DNA from: Clostridium sp. 1001271st1 H5
GTDB taxonomy: Bacteria > Bacillota > Clostridia > Lachnospirales > Lachnospiraceae
Reading direction: 5' to 3'
DNA length: 64,000 nucleotides
Assembly: GCF_005845215.1 (NCBI RefSeq)
Contig: NZ_SPHO01000021.1
Span: 45,918-109,917 of the forward strand
The notes below the pieces were generated by a model. The model searched no databases and was not told where the DNA came from. It was given only the letters and a program-made list of their open reading frames with translations. Below are positions 40,814 through 52,001 of the stretch, piece after piece. Positions within the stretch are counted from its first letter, which is position 1, and every line of letters starts with the position of its first letter. The position numbers were made by a program, and so were the translations under genes.

Positions 40814-43800
40814 ATGCGTCAGCGGGATACCATACTGATTGTGGATGATATGGAGATAAACCGCGTGATTCTGGACGGATTGTTTCAGGAGGAATACCAT
40901 CTGCTGGAGGCTGAGAACGGGGAGCAGGCGCTGCTTCTGCTGCGGCAGTATCATGAGAATATTGCAATCATGCTGCTGGATGTGGTGATGCCTGTGATGG
41001 ACGGATACAGGGTGCTGCAGGAGATGGGGGCCAATGGGCTTCTGGACGAGGTGCCTGTGGTGGTAATCACGGCGGATAATTCCCTGGAAGGAGAGCTGAG
41101 GGCCTTTGATTTGGGGGCTTCCGACATCATTGTCAAGCCCTTTGAGCCCCATGTGGTCAAACGGCGGGTACATAATATTATTGAACTCTATCTTCACAAA
41201 CATAATCTGGAAGACATGGTGGGCCAGCAGGCCCGAAAACTGAGGGAATCCAATGATGTGCTGGTGGATGCCCTGTCGTCTGTCATTGAGTACAGAAGCC
41301 TGGAATCGGGACAGCACATCAAGCGTATCCGCCTGCTTACGCGGGTGCTTTTGGAGGAGGTGTGCAGGAACTGTCCTGAGTACGGGCTGGATAAGAAAAA
41401 GATAGAGGTCATTGCTTCTGCCTCGGCCCTTCACGATATCGGCAAGATTGCCATTGAGGATAAGATTCTTAACAAGCCGGGACGTCTTACAAAGGAAGAG
41501 TTTGAAATCATGAAGACCCATACGGTCAAGGGATGCCAGATTCTGGAGGGCCTGGGACGTATGAGCGATAAGGAATACCTGGAGTATGCCTATAACATCT
41601 GCCGCTACCATCATGAGCGCTGGGACGGCAGGGGGTATCCGGACGGGCTGTGCGGGGATGCCATTCCCATCTGCGCCCAGGCCGTATCGATTGTGGATGC
41701 GTACGACGCCCTTACATCGGACCGGGTGTATAAGAAAGCCATTCCCCATGAACAGGCCTTCAACATGATTCTGAACGGCGAGTGCGGATGCTTTTCCTCC
41801 AGACTGCTGGACTGCTTTAAGAATGTGGAGCCGGAGCTGGCTGAACTGTGTAAGCGGTACCGGGACGGCAATGTCCCTGCGCCAGCGGAGCTTTCCCGCC
41901 ACAGCGGAATCCCCGGGATGGGGGACGGCAGCCTGAGCGCCCTGCAGCTGGAGCAGATGAAGTATTTTGCCATGCTGCGGTATGTGGACACCACGGTGGC
42001 GGAGGTGGATTTTTCCACGGGAAGCTATCATGTGGTATATGCGCCGGATGAACGGATTAAGAAGCTGTTTCAGGGAGAATGCCTGGAGGCTGTGGTGGAC
42101 TGCTATATAAATGATTTGGTGGCGACTGAGGAAAAGGACTATGTGCGGCGTATATGGAAATTAGAGATACCGCGGTTCTTTGAGGAGGGAATGCTGAAAC
42201 AGAGCTGGAAATACCGGCTGAAGGATGAGAGAGGGTCTGAGGAAGCGTGTTATGAACTGACACTTCTGCGGGTGGACATTGAGCATCCGCGCCGCCGCAA
42301 GGCACTTCTGCTGTGGCGGCTTTTGGAAAACCTGCAGCCGGAGGCCAATCCCGACGAGAAGAGGCTCCGAGAGGACCGGCGGGTCCTCCACCAAATATTG
42401 AAGGGAATCATACGCTGCCGCAATGACCGGTGGTTCACCATGATGGATGTGGATGACGGCTTTCTCGGGTACACCAGGAAGGAAATAAGGAAGCGGTTCA
42501 ATGACCGCTACATGGAAATGATACATCCGGATGACCGGGAGAGGATGCGCAGGGAACTGACGGAGCAGATAAACCGGGGCGGGGATTATGAAGTGGAATA
42601 CCGGGTTCAGGACCGCAGCGGACGCATCAACTGGGTGCTGGACAAGGGGCGCCTGATGTACGATGCCGGGGGCAAGGAGTATTTTTACAGTGTAATCATT
42701 GATATTGACCAGACCAAGCATGCCCAGGAGGAACTGCGCCTGGGACTGGAACGGTATAAGATTGTTATGGAGCAGACCAATGACATTTTCTTTGAATGGG
42801 ACATAAGCACGGACACCGTGGTGTACTCCACCAACTGGAAGAGCAAGTTCGGATACGACCCCATCTCGGAGCAGGCGTCGGTCCGCATACCTAAGATATC
42901 CCATCTGTATCCGGAGGACATGGCTCCTTTTGGGCATCTCATAAAAGAGATACGGGACGGCAGGCGATATGGGGAGCTGGAATTCCGGGTGTCTGATTCC
43001 AAGGGCCGCTATCAGTGGTGCAAGCTGAGAGCCACCACCCAGTTTGACGACCAGGGAGTTCCCTGCAAGGCAGTGGGAATTGTCATTGACATAAATGATG
43101 AGAAACTGGCGGCCCAGGAACTGAAGGCGCGGGCGGAGCGCGATACCCTGACCAGACTGTACAACAAGGCGTCTGCCAGACAGAGAATTGAGCATCTGCT
43201 GGCGAACCGGGAGGACGGGGAAGGGGCTGCCCTGTTTGTCATTGACATAGATAACTTTAAGATGGTCAATGACCAGTACGGTCATATGTTTGGGGATGCA
43301 GTGCTGACAAAGATTGCAGGACAGCTTTCAGGACTGTTCCGGAGCAGCGACATTGTCTCCAGGATTGGAGGGGACGAGTTCATGGCCCTTTTGCAGGGGG
43401 TGGTCAATGATGAACGGGTGAAGGCTGTGGCCGGACGGCTCATTGAGTGCTTTGAACGGGTGCTGGAGGAGCTGCCGAAGGATTGTTATATTACATGCAG
43501 CATCGGTATAGCCGTATGCCCAAGGGATGGGGAGGATTTCCAGACCCTGTTCCGGCGGGCCGACGTGGCGCTGTACCAGGCTAAGGCCTGCGGTAAAAAG
43601 CAGTACCAGATTTACGACCAGTCCATGGAGAACAAGGCCTTCAGCCAGGGCGCAGGGCGGGGGGCAACGGTGAATACTGCCATTGAATCGGAGCAGAACG
43701 GCGGTCTGGTATTAAATGACCTGCTGCCCAGGGCGTTTAACATTCTGGCCAAATCAGAACAGATGGATAAGGCTGTGGAAAGCGTGCTGGAGCTTCTGGG

Positions 43801-44590
43801 GGAACGGCTTCAGGTGAGCCGCGCCTACGTATTTGAGAATTCAGAGGATGGGACCTGCTACAGCAATACCTTTGAGTGGTGCAAGGAAGGAATCCGGCCC
43901 CAGAAGGACATGATGCAGGGGTGTTCCTACGCAGAGCTTAAGACGGATTATAAGAGCTGTTTTAATGAGCGGGGCATTCTGTACTGCGATGATATAGGGC
44001 AGCTTCCCGAAGATATCCGGAAACGGCTGAAGATAAGGGGGGTTAAGTCCATGCTCCAGTGCGCCATCAAGGATAACGGCGTGTTTAAGGGTTGGGTTGG
44101 ATTTGATGACTGCACCTCCCACTGTCTGTGGACCATAAGCCAGATTGAGATTCTTTCCTTTGTGTCCGAGCTGCTGTCGCTGTTTCTTTTAAAGCAGAGG
44201 GCCCAGGACAGTGCCGTGGATTTGGCGGAGGACCTGAGGACCATACTGGACCATCAGAATTCATGGATTTATGTGGTGGACATGGAGAGCCATGAACTGC
44301 TGTTTATCAACAACAAGACCTATAAGATAGCGCCGGATTCAAGGCTGGGCATGAGCTGCCACGAGGCATTTTTCAACAGGGATAAGCCCTGTGAACGGTG
44401 TCCCATGAAAGAGGTGGAAGATAAGGTCAATTACACCATGGAGGTATATAATCCTGTCCTTAAGGTCTGGTCATCCGCTGACGCTTCCAGGATTCACTGG
44501 GGCGGCAAGGAGGCATGCCTTTTGTGCTGTCATGATATCACCTGCTATAAGACAGCGGAAGAAAATGGAGGGAATCAATCAAATGGGTGA
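40814..44590 (+). CDS. Multidomain REC-HD-GYP-PAS-GGDEF-GAF-PAS c-di-GMP signalling protein
   Basis: A 1258-residue soluble protein. Domains: REC (1-~125, phospho-Asp56 in MLLDVVMP); HD-GYP phosphodiesterase (~145-340) with ALHDIGK (His206-Asp207), MKTHTVKG, YHHERWDGRGYPDGL and VDAYDALTS all intact; PAS-like segments (~390-510, ~525-660, ~670-790); GGDEF cyclase (~800-960) with active SRIGGDEF (852-856) and RSSD as inhibitory I-site five residues earlier; a GAF-like domain (~985-1130); and a last PAS-like domain with HEAFFNRDKPCERCPM (~1145-1245). Both making and breaking of c-di-GMP appear possible in one chain. REC is probably phosphorylated through the Hpt protein upstream. No membrane segment is seen. 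Much longer than ordinary HD-GYP response regulators. Confidence 0.88.
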   Translation: MRQRDTILIVDDMEINRVILDGLFQEEYHLLEAENGEQALLLLRQYHENIAIMLLDVVMPVMDGYRVLQEMGANGLLDEVPVVVITADNSLEGELRAFDLGASDIIVKPFEPHVVKRRVHNIIELYLHKHNLEDMVGQQARKLRESNDVLVDALSSVIEYRSLESGQHIKRIRLLTRVLLEEVCRNCPEYGLDKKKIEVIASASALHDIGKIAIEDKILNKPGRLTKEEFEIMKTHTVKGCQILEGLGRMSDKEYLEYAYNICRYHHERWDGRGYPDGLCGDAIPICAQAVSIVDAYDALTSDRVYKKAIPHEQAFNMILNGECGCFSSRLLDCFKNVEPELAELCKRYRDGNVPAPAELSRHSGIPGMGDGSLSALQLEQMKYFAMLRYVDTTVAEVDFSTGSYHVVYAPDERIKKLFQGECLEAVVDCYINDLVATEEKDYVRRIWKLEIPRFFEEGMLKQSWKYRLKDERGSEEACYELTLLRVDIEHPRRRKALLLWRLLENLQPEANPDEKRLREDRRVLHQILKGIIRCRNDRWFTMMDVDDGFLGYTRKEIRKRFNDRYMEMIHPDDRERMRRELTEQINRGGDYEVEYRVQDRSGRINWVLDKGRLMYDAGGKEYFYSVIIDIDQTKHAQEELRLGLERYKIVMEQTNDIFFEWDISTDTVVYSTNWKSKFGYDPISEQASVRIPKISHLYPEDMAPFGHLIKEIRDGRRYGELEFRVSDSKGRYQWCKLRATTQFDDQGVPCKAVGIVIDINDEKLAAQELKARAERDTLTRLYNKASARQRIEHLLANREDGEGAALFVIDIDNFKMVNDQYGHMFGDAVLTKIAGQLSGLFRSSDIVSRIGGDEFMALLQGVVNDERVKAVAGRLIECFERVLEELPKDCYITCSIGIAVCPRDGEDFQTLFRRADVALYQAKACGKKQYQIYDQSMENKAFSQGAGRGATVNTAIESEQNGGLVLNDLLPRAFNILAKSEQMDKAVESVLELLGERLQVSRAYVFENSEDGTCYSNTFEWCKEGIRPQKDMMQGCSYAELKTDYKSCFNERGILYCDDIGQLPEDIRKRLKIRGVKSMLQCAIKDNGVFKGWVGFDDCTSHCLWTISQIEILSFVSELLSLFLLKQRAQDSAVDLAEDLRTILDHQNSWIYVVDMESHELLFINNKTYKIAPDSRLGMSCHEAFFNRDKPCERCPMKEVEDKVNYTMEVYNPVLKVWSSADASRIHWGGKEACLLCCHDITCYKTAEENGGNQSNG

Positions 44591-44650
44591 GCAGAACGTG
44601 GAAACTGGAATATTCTGACAGTAGAGACTGTTGTGAAGAAGGAGTTCCAT

Positions 44651-45616
44651 ATGAAACGTTGTGTACCGTTAGAGCCGGCGGCAGAGGAGGTCTGTCAGGC
44701 CAATTCCAAACCGCCCCTTATATTTGAGCTGCCGCCGGCCGAGGGAAGGCTGGTTCTGGAAAAAGCCCAGGATACCCCTGTGTACAAATATCCGGCCCGC
44801 ACCAGCAAGGTGCGGGTCAATACAGGAAGATGGGGGACCATTCCCGTGTGGCTGGTGGACCCGGGTGTTTCCTGCCAGCCTGCCAATGTCATCTTTTTTA
44901 TCCACGGAGCCGGCTGGGTGTTCGGAAGCTTCCACACCCATGAAAAGCTGGTAAGGGAGCTGGCTGCCAGAACCGGCTGCCTGTTGATTTTCCCGGAGTA
45001 TTCACGTTCCCCGGAGGCGCGTTATCCCACCGCCATTGAGCAGTGCTACAGCGTCATGTGTACGGTTCCGGACCTTGTGAAGTCCATGGGATATACCATG
45101 AATCCGGGAACCTTCACCGTGGCAGGGGACAGCGTGGGAGGCAACATGGCCACAATCATGACCCTTATGTCCAAGTACAGGAAGGGGCCCTTCATCCAGA
45201 AACAGCTTCTGTATTATCCGGTTGCCAATGCCTGCTTTGATACCTGCTCCTACAATGAATTCGCAGCGGGCTATTACCTGTACCGGGCAGGCATGGAGTG
45301 GTTCTGGAACCAGTATGCCCCATGCCAGAGAGACAGGGGACAGATTACGGCCTCTCCTCTCCGGGCTTCCAGGGAACAGCTGCGGGGCCTGCCGGACGCC
45401 ATGATACTGAACGGCGAGGCAGATGTGCTCAGGGATGAGGGGGAGGCCTATGCCAGGAAGCTGCGCGACGCCGGGGTGGATGTGACCGCCCTGCGGTTCC
45501 AGGCCATTATCCACGATTTTGTCATGCTTAATTCCCTGGACCAGACAAGGGCCTGCCGTGCAGCTATGGATGTGTCCACGGAATGGATTAACCGGAAGAA
45601 CCGGGAAAAGCAATAA
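44651..45616 (+). CDS. Alpha/beta hydrolase, hormone-sensitive-lipase (acetyl esterase) type
   Basis: A 321-residue hydrolase. The oxyanion motif appears as FFIHGAGWVFGS (HGAG in place of the usual HGGG), the nucleophile elbow is GDSVGG, the acid is in NGEADVLRDEGE and the His in IIHDFVML. These enzymes split short-chain carboxyl esters. The ATG at 44651 has AAGGAG 6 bases upstream; an in-frame GTG at 44633 is weaker. It follows the signalling protein by 60 bases with no obvious functional link, although a sugar-uptake region starts next and deacetylation of plant polysaccharide fragments would fit. Confidence 0.85.
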   Translation: MKRCVPLEPAAEEVCQANSKPPLIFELPPAEGRLVLEKAQDTPVYKYPARTSKVRVNTGRWGTIPVWLVDPGVSCQPANVIFFIHGAGWVFGSFHTHEKLVRELAARTGCLLIFPEYSRSPEARYPTAIEQCYSVMCTVPDLVKSMGYTMNPGTFTVAGDSVGGNMATIMTLMSKYRKGPFIQKQLLYYPVANACFDTCSYNEFAAGYYLYRAGMEWFWNQYAPCQRDRGQITASPLRASREQLRGLPDAMILNGEADVLRDEGEAYARKLRDAGVDVTALRFQAIIHDFVMLNSLDQTRACRAAMDVSTEWINRKNREKQ

Positions 45617-45636
45617 ACCAGCAAACCGGAACAAAG

Positions 45637-45667
45637 GCGGAGACAGTACGGAGGTCTCTGCTTTTTT
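45637..45667 (+). terminator. Rho-independent terminator after the esterase gene
   Basis: GCGGAGAC (45637-45644) pairs with GTCTCTGC (45654-45661), then TTTTTT. Confidence 0.8.
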
Positions 45668-45869
45668 GTTTCCCAAGGAAAAATGGAGGGTAAGGCATGG
45701 GCTGGAAGAGGGGCCGCAAGAAGGGAAGGGATGAAAAAAGGGGAAAAATAGGCACAAAGAGGTAAAAAGACGGACCGGAATTACCTTGAAAATGAACGTG
45801 TTATATTTTATACTGAAAGACAGCAATTGGAAGGTGTGGAAAAAAATACATAAGAGGGGGGACTGGATT

Positions 45870-47498
45870 ATGATAAAGGTTTTTCTTGTGGAAGATGAGA
45901 TTGTCATGCGGAACGGCATTAAAAACAACATCCCATGGGAGAAAGAAGGGCTGGAATTCGCAGGGGAAGCCAGTGACGGTGAACTGGCCTATCCGCTTAT
46001 CAGGAAGACGCAGCCGGACATTCTCATCACGGATATCCGTATGCCCTTTATGGACGGACTGGAACTCTCGGAACTGGTGAAAAAGGAATTTCCCAGAATC
46101 AAAATCATCATACTCAGCGGGTATAATGAATTTGACTACGCCAAGCAGGCCATACACATCGGGGTGACGGACTACCTTTTGAAGCCTATCACAGCAGCCA
46201 AGCTTCTGGAGGCAGTGAAGAAGGTGGCGGATGTAATTGAGAAGGAGAGGGAGGACGCCCGCCTCATGGACAAGTACCGACTGGAGATGGCGGAGAATAC
46301 AGTGCTGGAACGCCAGCGCCTGCTGCGGGACCTGGTGACAGGACGGGTCAATTTTAAAGAGGCCCTGGAACGGGGCGCGCAGGTGGGCATGGAGCTGTCC
46401 GCCTCCTTTTACCAGCTTATGCTGTTTAAACTCATGCCAATGGGTTCTGCTGTCGCCTATTCCGATCGGGTGGTATCCTGCCAGGAGGCCATTGAGGAGC
46501 GGATGGAGGGCCGGGAACACATACTGGTATTTGACCGCGGGGACGAGGGTTGGGCTTTCATACTGACAGGGGAGTCTGAGCAGGAGGTGGAGCGCAGGAT
46601 GAGTGAGTGCGCCGTCAGCCTGGGGGAACTGGCCGGGGCCTATAAGGACATACAGTATTTCGGAGGAATCGGAAGCTGCGTAAACCGTCTGGGAGATTTG
46701 CAGATGTCCTATCTGCAGGCGGGACGGGCGTTTGCAGCCAGGTTTTTCATGGAAATGAACCGGGTTATCAGCTACAGCCAGATGGACGGCATGGTCCACG
46801 GCTCCGGGGAAGCCATTGATATCCACTCCGTGGATGCGTCAAAGGTGAACAGGAAGACTCTGGAGAATTTTCTGAAACAGGGAACCGTTGGGGAGGCTGC
46901 CGGATTTGTGGAGGAGTATTTCCAGAATGTGGGAGAAAAAAACTGCCAGTCCTTTATGTTCCGCCAGTACATTGTCATGGATTGCTATCTCTGCGTCAGC
47001 ACCTTCCTGGAGCAGCTGGGCCTGGACATGGCGCGCCTTCCGCGGGAACTGTCGGACATGGAAAAGGTCCTTAAGGACAATTGTGCCCTGGACATGCTGA
47101 AGGATAAGCTGGTGCGGCTCTTTGAGGAGGTCATGACCTTAAGGGACAGCCAGACAGCCAGCAAGTACAGCCAGGTCCTGGACGAGGCTAAGGCGTTTAT
47201 CCATGAGAATTACGCCAAGGAGGAGATATCCCTCAATACAGTGGCGGCCAGGGTCAATATAAGCCCCAGCTATTTCAGCTCTATCTTCAGCCAGGAGATG
47301 GGGGTGACCTTTGTGGAGTATCTTACCGGGGTGCGCATGGATAAGGCAAAGGAGCTTTTGATGTGCTCCAACCTTAAAACTTCTGAAATCGGGTACGAGG
47401 TGGGATATAAGGATTCCCACTATTTCGGCTATCTGTTCAAAAAGACCGTGGGATGCACGCCCAAGGAGTACAGGGCCGGAAGCAGGGAGGGTTCATGA
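45870..47498 (+). CDS. Response regulator with AraC-type DNA-binding domain (YesN-like)
   Basis: A 542-residue regulator. REC at 1-~120 (MIKVFLVEDEIVMRNGIKNN; phospho-Asp55 in ILITDIRMPF; Lys in LKPITAAK), a long helical middle, and two AraC helix-turn-helix motifs at the end (SLNTVAARVNISPSYFSSIF; KTSEIGYEVGYKDSHYFGYL-FKKTVGCTPKEYR). It pairs with the sensor kinase that overlaps it by 4 bases. Such YesMN-type pairs in Firmicutes usually switch on the adjacent sugar ABC transporter, here the genes from 49247. The start is set at ATG 45870 behind AGAGGGGGG; the frame is open further upstream but lacks a ribosome-binding site. Confidence 0.9.
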   Translation: MIKVFLVEDEIVMRNGIKNNIPWEKEGLEFAGEASDGELAYPLIRKTQPDILITDIRMPFMDGLELSELVKKEFPRIKIIILSGYNEFDYAKQAIHIGVTDYLLKPITAAKLLEAVKKVADVIEKEREDARLMDKYRLEMAENTVLERQRLLRDLVTGRVNFKEALERGAQVGMELSASFYQLMLFKLMPMGSAVAYSDRVVSCQEAIEERMEGREHILVFDRGDEGWAFILTGESEQEVERRMSECAVSLGELAGAYKDIQYFGGIGSCVNRLGDLQMSYLQAGRAFAARFFMEMNRVISYSQMDGMVHGSGEAIDIHSVDASKVNRKTLENFLKQGTVGEAAGFVEEYFQNVGEKNCQSFMFRQYIVMDCYLCVSTFLEQLGLDMARLPRELSDMEKVLKDNCALDMLKDKLVRLFEEVMTLRDSQTASKYSQVLDEAKAFIHENYAKEEISLNTVAARVNISPSYFSSIFSQEMGVTFVEYLTGVRMDKAKELLMCSNLKTSEIGYEVGYKDSHYFGYLFKKTVGCTPKEYRAGSREGS

Positions 47499-49075
47499 AA
47501 GGAAAATGGAGGACCGGGGCCGGCAGGAAGGAGTGGGACGGAAACCGCATCCTGGAGCGCCTGCCTCTGGAAAAGCGCCTGAATCTGATGACATTCATCA
47601 TCATCATACCCCTGGCAGTGCTGGTCATCTATCTCATGGCCACAGTGGCCAAGTTCTGCAATGCTTATACCCAGAGCATCACCAACATTACCCAGGCCAA
47701 CAGCGTCACGGCCAATCTGCGGGAGGATGTGGATTACAGCATGTACCGCATTGTCATAGGCATGCGGACCTACCAGACCATCCATGACCTGATGGAAGAG
47801 GAACGGCCCTATGGATGGGAGCAGATTAAGGACCCCCATCAGGTCGTAAGCGATGCCAGGAAGACCTACCGGCAGCTGTTAAAACGGACGCCGGAGGGCG
47901 CCAACCGGACCAGGATTAACTGGCTGCTTCATTGCCTGGACCAGCTGGAACAGAGAGTGGATGAGATAGAAGACAACCTGCCCCACGGTATGTATGATAA
48001 GAACATGGAAATCCTGGATTACGGCGTCCGGGTGCTGACAGCGGACATAGAAAAGCAGGGCAGGGAGTATGTATACTACGAGACTCTGCATGTCCAGGAG
48101 ATACAGAAGGAGCTGGAGAGCCAGGAGCACACGGCCATAGTGGTCAGCCTGACCCTGCTGGTATCCATCCTTCTCATCAGCCTGATTCTCAGCCGCAGGA
48201 TAACCAAGAGCGTCACTGAGCCCATTCAGAAGCTCTGCAATGAGACGGAGAGGGTTGCAAAGGGAGATTTCACTTCCGGGCCCAAGATTGAGGCGGGGGA
48301 TGAGCTGGCAATCCTTACGGGAAGCTTTGACCATATGAAGGAAGAAATCGGACGGCTCATAGAGGACATACGGCAGGAGCAGAACCAGCGCCGCGTCATG
48401 GAGCTGCAGCTTCTCCAGGAACAGATTAACCCCCACTTCCTCTATAACACCCTGGATACCATTGTGTGGCTGGCGGAGGGGGGACAGAACCGGGCCGTGG
48501 TGGACATGGTCACCTCCCTGTCGGAATTTTTCCGCACAACCCTCAGCGGCGGAAAGGATTTCATTACCATGCGCGAGGAAATCGGCCACATTGAAAGCTA
48601 TCTCCAAATCCAGAAAATCCGCTACCAGGATATAATGGACTATGAGGTCACGCTGGAAAAAAACCTGGAGGAGTGCAGAATCCTGAAGCTTACCCTGCAG
48701 CCGCTGGTGGAGAATGCCCTCTATCACGGCATCAAGAATAAGAGGGGGAAGGGACACATCTGGGTCCGGGGGTATGCCAGGGAGGACATGGCCGTGCTGG
48801 AGGTGGAGGACGACGGCGCCGGCATGACACAGGAGGAGATGGAGGCCGTAAGGCGAAAGCTCAGAGGGGAAAAAGACCGGCCTTTACGGGAAGGACCGGC
48901 TCCCAAGGGCGGTTTCGGACTGTTTAACGTGGCGGAGCGCCTGCGGCTGAACTACGGTTCCCGGTGCAGCCTGGAATTTCACAGCGTCCTGGGCAGGGGC
49001 ACAAGGGCCGTGGTGACCATTCCTCTGGAGGCCAGAGACAGCGGGCCGGAGATAATGGGGGAAGGGGAGAATTGA
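47495..49075 (+). CDS. Sensor histidine kinase, YesM/LytS type
   Basis: A 526-residue membrane kinase. TM1 (MTFIIIIPLAVLVIYLM, ~33-50) and TM2 (IVVSLTLLVSILLISLIL, ~210-228) enclose a ~155-residue helical extracellular sensor. A HAMP domain follows (RRITKSVTEPIQKLCNETER), then a His_kinase domain with LQEQINPHFLYNTLDTIVWL (phospho-His314) and an ATPase domain with PLVENALYHGIKNK, EDDGAGM and GGFGLFNVAERL. It likely senses the sugar directly or through the binding protein. The ATG overlaps the regulator's stop, giving coupled translation. Confidence 0.9.
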   Translation: MKGKWRTGAGRKEWDGNRILERLPLEKRLNLMTFIIIIPLAVLVIYLMATVAKFCNAYTQSITNITQANSVTANLREDVDYSMYRIVIGMRTYQTIHDLMEEERPYGWEQIKDPHQVVSDARKTYRQLLKRTPEGANRTRINWLLHCLDQLEQRVDEIEDNLPHGMYDKNMEILDYGVRVLTADIEKQGREYVYYETLHVQEIQKELESQEHTAIVVSLTLLVSILLISLILSRRITKSVTEPIQKLCNETERVAKGDFTSGPKIEAGDELAILTGSFDHMKEEIGRLIEDIRQEQNQRRVMELQLLQEQINPHFLYNTLDTIVWLAEGGQNRAVVDMVTSLSEFFRTTLSGGKDFITMREEIGHIESYLQIQKIRYQDIMDYEVTLEKNLEECRILKLTLQPLVENALYHGIKNKRGKGHIWVRGYAREDMAVLEVEDDGAGMTQEEMEAVRRKLRGEKDRPLREGPAPKGGFGLFNVAERLRLNYGSRCSLEFHSVLGRGTRAVVTIPLEARDSGPEIMGEGEN

Positions 49076-49152
49076 AAAATATCCCACCATAATCGTAAAA
49101 AAACACCCAAATGTATGAACAAACTATGAAAATTCTAAAAATCGTGTACAAA

Positions 49153-49177
49153 ACAACGGAGAAATTCCGTTGTTTTT
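49153..49177 (+). terminator. Terminator between the two-component genes and the sugar importer
   Basis: ACAACGGA (49153-49160) pairs with TCCGTTGT (49166-49173), with T residues at 49173-49177. A possible promoter for the next gene, TTGTTA-17-TATACC (about 49177-49205), overlaps its end. Confidence 0.7.
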
Positions 49178-49246
49178 GTTATTAACAACTGCTATGATTA
49201 TACCAACAAGGGGAAACAAAATACAAATCAAGGAGGTTTACGTATT

Positions 49247-50344
49247 ATGAGGAAAAAAGGATTAAGCGTTATGTTATGTGCAGCAATGGCAGCATCCCTG
49301 CTGGCAGGGTGCGGCGGAAACAAGCCTGCAGAGACAACAGCTGCTCCGGCAGCAGAGACAACCGCAGCCGCAGCCGACACAACGGCAGCTCCTGAGAAGT
49401 CAGAGGCTGAGACAGAGGCAGAGGCAAAGGATGAAGCAGCATCCGGCGATTTGATTGTAGTGGGATATGCACAGGTTGGCGCTGAGTCTGACTGGAGAAC
49501 CGCTAATACAGAGTCCTTTAAGTCAACCTTTACAGAAGAAAACGGCTACAAGCTGATTTTTGACGACGCACAGCAGAAGCAGGAGAACCAGATTAAGGCC
49601 ATCAGAAGCTTTATCCAGCAGGATGTTGACTACATAGTAGTTGCCCCCGTGGTTGAGACCGGATGGGAAGCAGTTCTCCAGGAAGCACAGGAAGCAGGAA
49701 TTCCGGTTATCCTGTCCGACCGTCAGATGGACGTGGATGAAAGCCTGTATGAGTGCTGGGTAGGCGGCAACTTCATCAAGGAAGGCGAGACAGCAGGAAA
49801 CTGGCTGGCTGATTACTTAAAGGCACAGGGAAGGGACGGCGAGGACATCAACATCGTTACCCTTCAGGGAACCATCGGAGCATCCGCACAGGTTGGCCGT
49901 ACAGAAGGTTTCGGAAACATCTTAAAGCAGCATGACAACTGGAAAATGTTAGATATGCAGACCGGTGAATTCACACAGGCTAAAGGCCAGGAAGTTATGG
50001 AGTCCTTCCTTAAGTCCTATGATAACATTGATGTGGTAGTTGCAGAGAATGACAACATGGCATTCGGAGCTATCGATGCAATCAAGGCGGCCGGCAAGAC
50101 CTGCGGACCCGACGGCGACATCATCATCTTCTCCTTTGACGCAGTTAAGGCAGCATTTGACGCTATGATAGCAGGCGACTTAAACGCAGCATTTGAGTGC
50201 AACCCGCTGCACGGACCGCGTGTAGATGAAATCATCAAGAAGCTGGAGAAGGGCGAGACCGTTGAGAAGATTCAGTATGTAGACGAGGCTTACTTCGATA
50301 CATCCATGGATTTGGAATCCATCAAGGCTGAGCGCGCTTATTAA
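49247..50344 (+). CDS. ytfQ: Sugar ABC transporter substrate-binding lipoprotein, YtfQ type
   Basis: A 365-residue lipoprotein: lipobox LAGC with Cys22, a Thr/Ala/Glu-rich linker to ~65, then a periplasmic-binding fold of the ribose/galactofuranose class. VVGYAQVGAESDWRTANTES matches the YtfQ start, followed by IIVAP-like VDYIVVAPVVETGWE, VILSDRQMD and VVVAENDNMAFGAIDAIKAA. E. coli YtfQ binds galactofuranose; arabinofuranose is plausible here given the ara genes, but that is inference. AAGGAGG precedes the ATG. A strong hairpin separates it from the ATPase gene, which would give more binding protein than transporter. Confidence 0.85.
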   Translation: MRKKGLSVMLCAAMAASLLAGCGGNKPAETTAAPAAETTAAAADTTAAPEKSEAETEAEAKDEAASGDLIVVGYAQVGAESDWRTANTESFKSTFTEENGYKLIFDDAQQKQENQIKAIRSFIQQDVDYIVVAPVVETGWEAVLQEAQEAGIPVILSDRQMDVDESLYECWVGGNFIKEGETAGNWLADYLKAQGRDGEDINIVTLQGTIGASAQVGRTEGFGNILKQHDNWKMLDMQTGEFTQAKGQEVMESFLKSYDNIDVVVAENDNMAFGAIDAIKAAGKTCGPDGDIIIFSFDAVKAAFDAMIAGDLNAAFECNPLHGPRVDEIIKKLEKGETVEKIQYVDEAYFDTSMDLESIKAERAY

Positions 50345-50375
50345 TCAACATTTTCGTTACAGTTCAGGAAAGGCG

Positions 50376-50410
50376 GTGGGGAGAGTCGTTGCACGGCTCT
50401 CCCCACTTTT
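50376..50410 (+). terminator. Intra-operon terminator between binding protein and ATPase
   Basis: GTGGGGAGAG (50376-50385) pairs perfectly with CTCTCCCCAC (50397-50406), extended inward by four further pairs (one G-U), then TTTT. Likely partial termination that raises expression of the binding protein. Confidence 0.72.
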
Positions 50411-50486
50411 CAAGCCCGGGACTGGATGTATTCTGGCAACTGAGCCCTGGAAATGGGGCGAATTACGGTAGAAAGGCGGAAATCGC

Positions 50487-52000
<1,514 letters not shown>

Positions 52001-52001
<1 letters not shown>

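Noticed and set aside
40769..43285. Long minus-strand open frames under the c-di-GMP protein gene
   Set aside because: They are shadows of a gene with all its catalytic motifs on the plus strand; no start signals.
49076..49246. AraR-like site upstream of the YtfQ-type gene (around CAAATGTATGAACAAAC)
   Set aside because: Too many mismatches to the palindrome seen at 54243; could be chance in AT-rich DNA.
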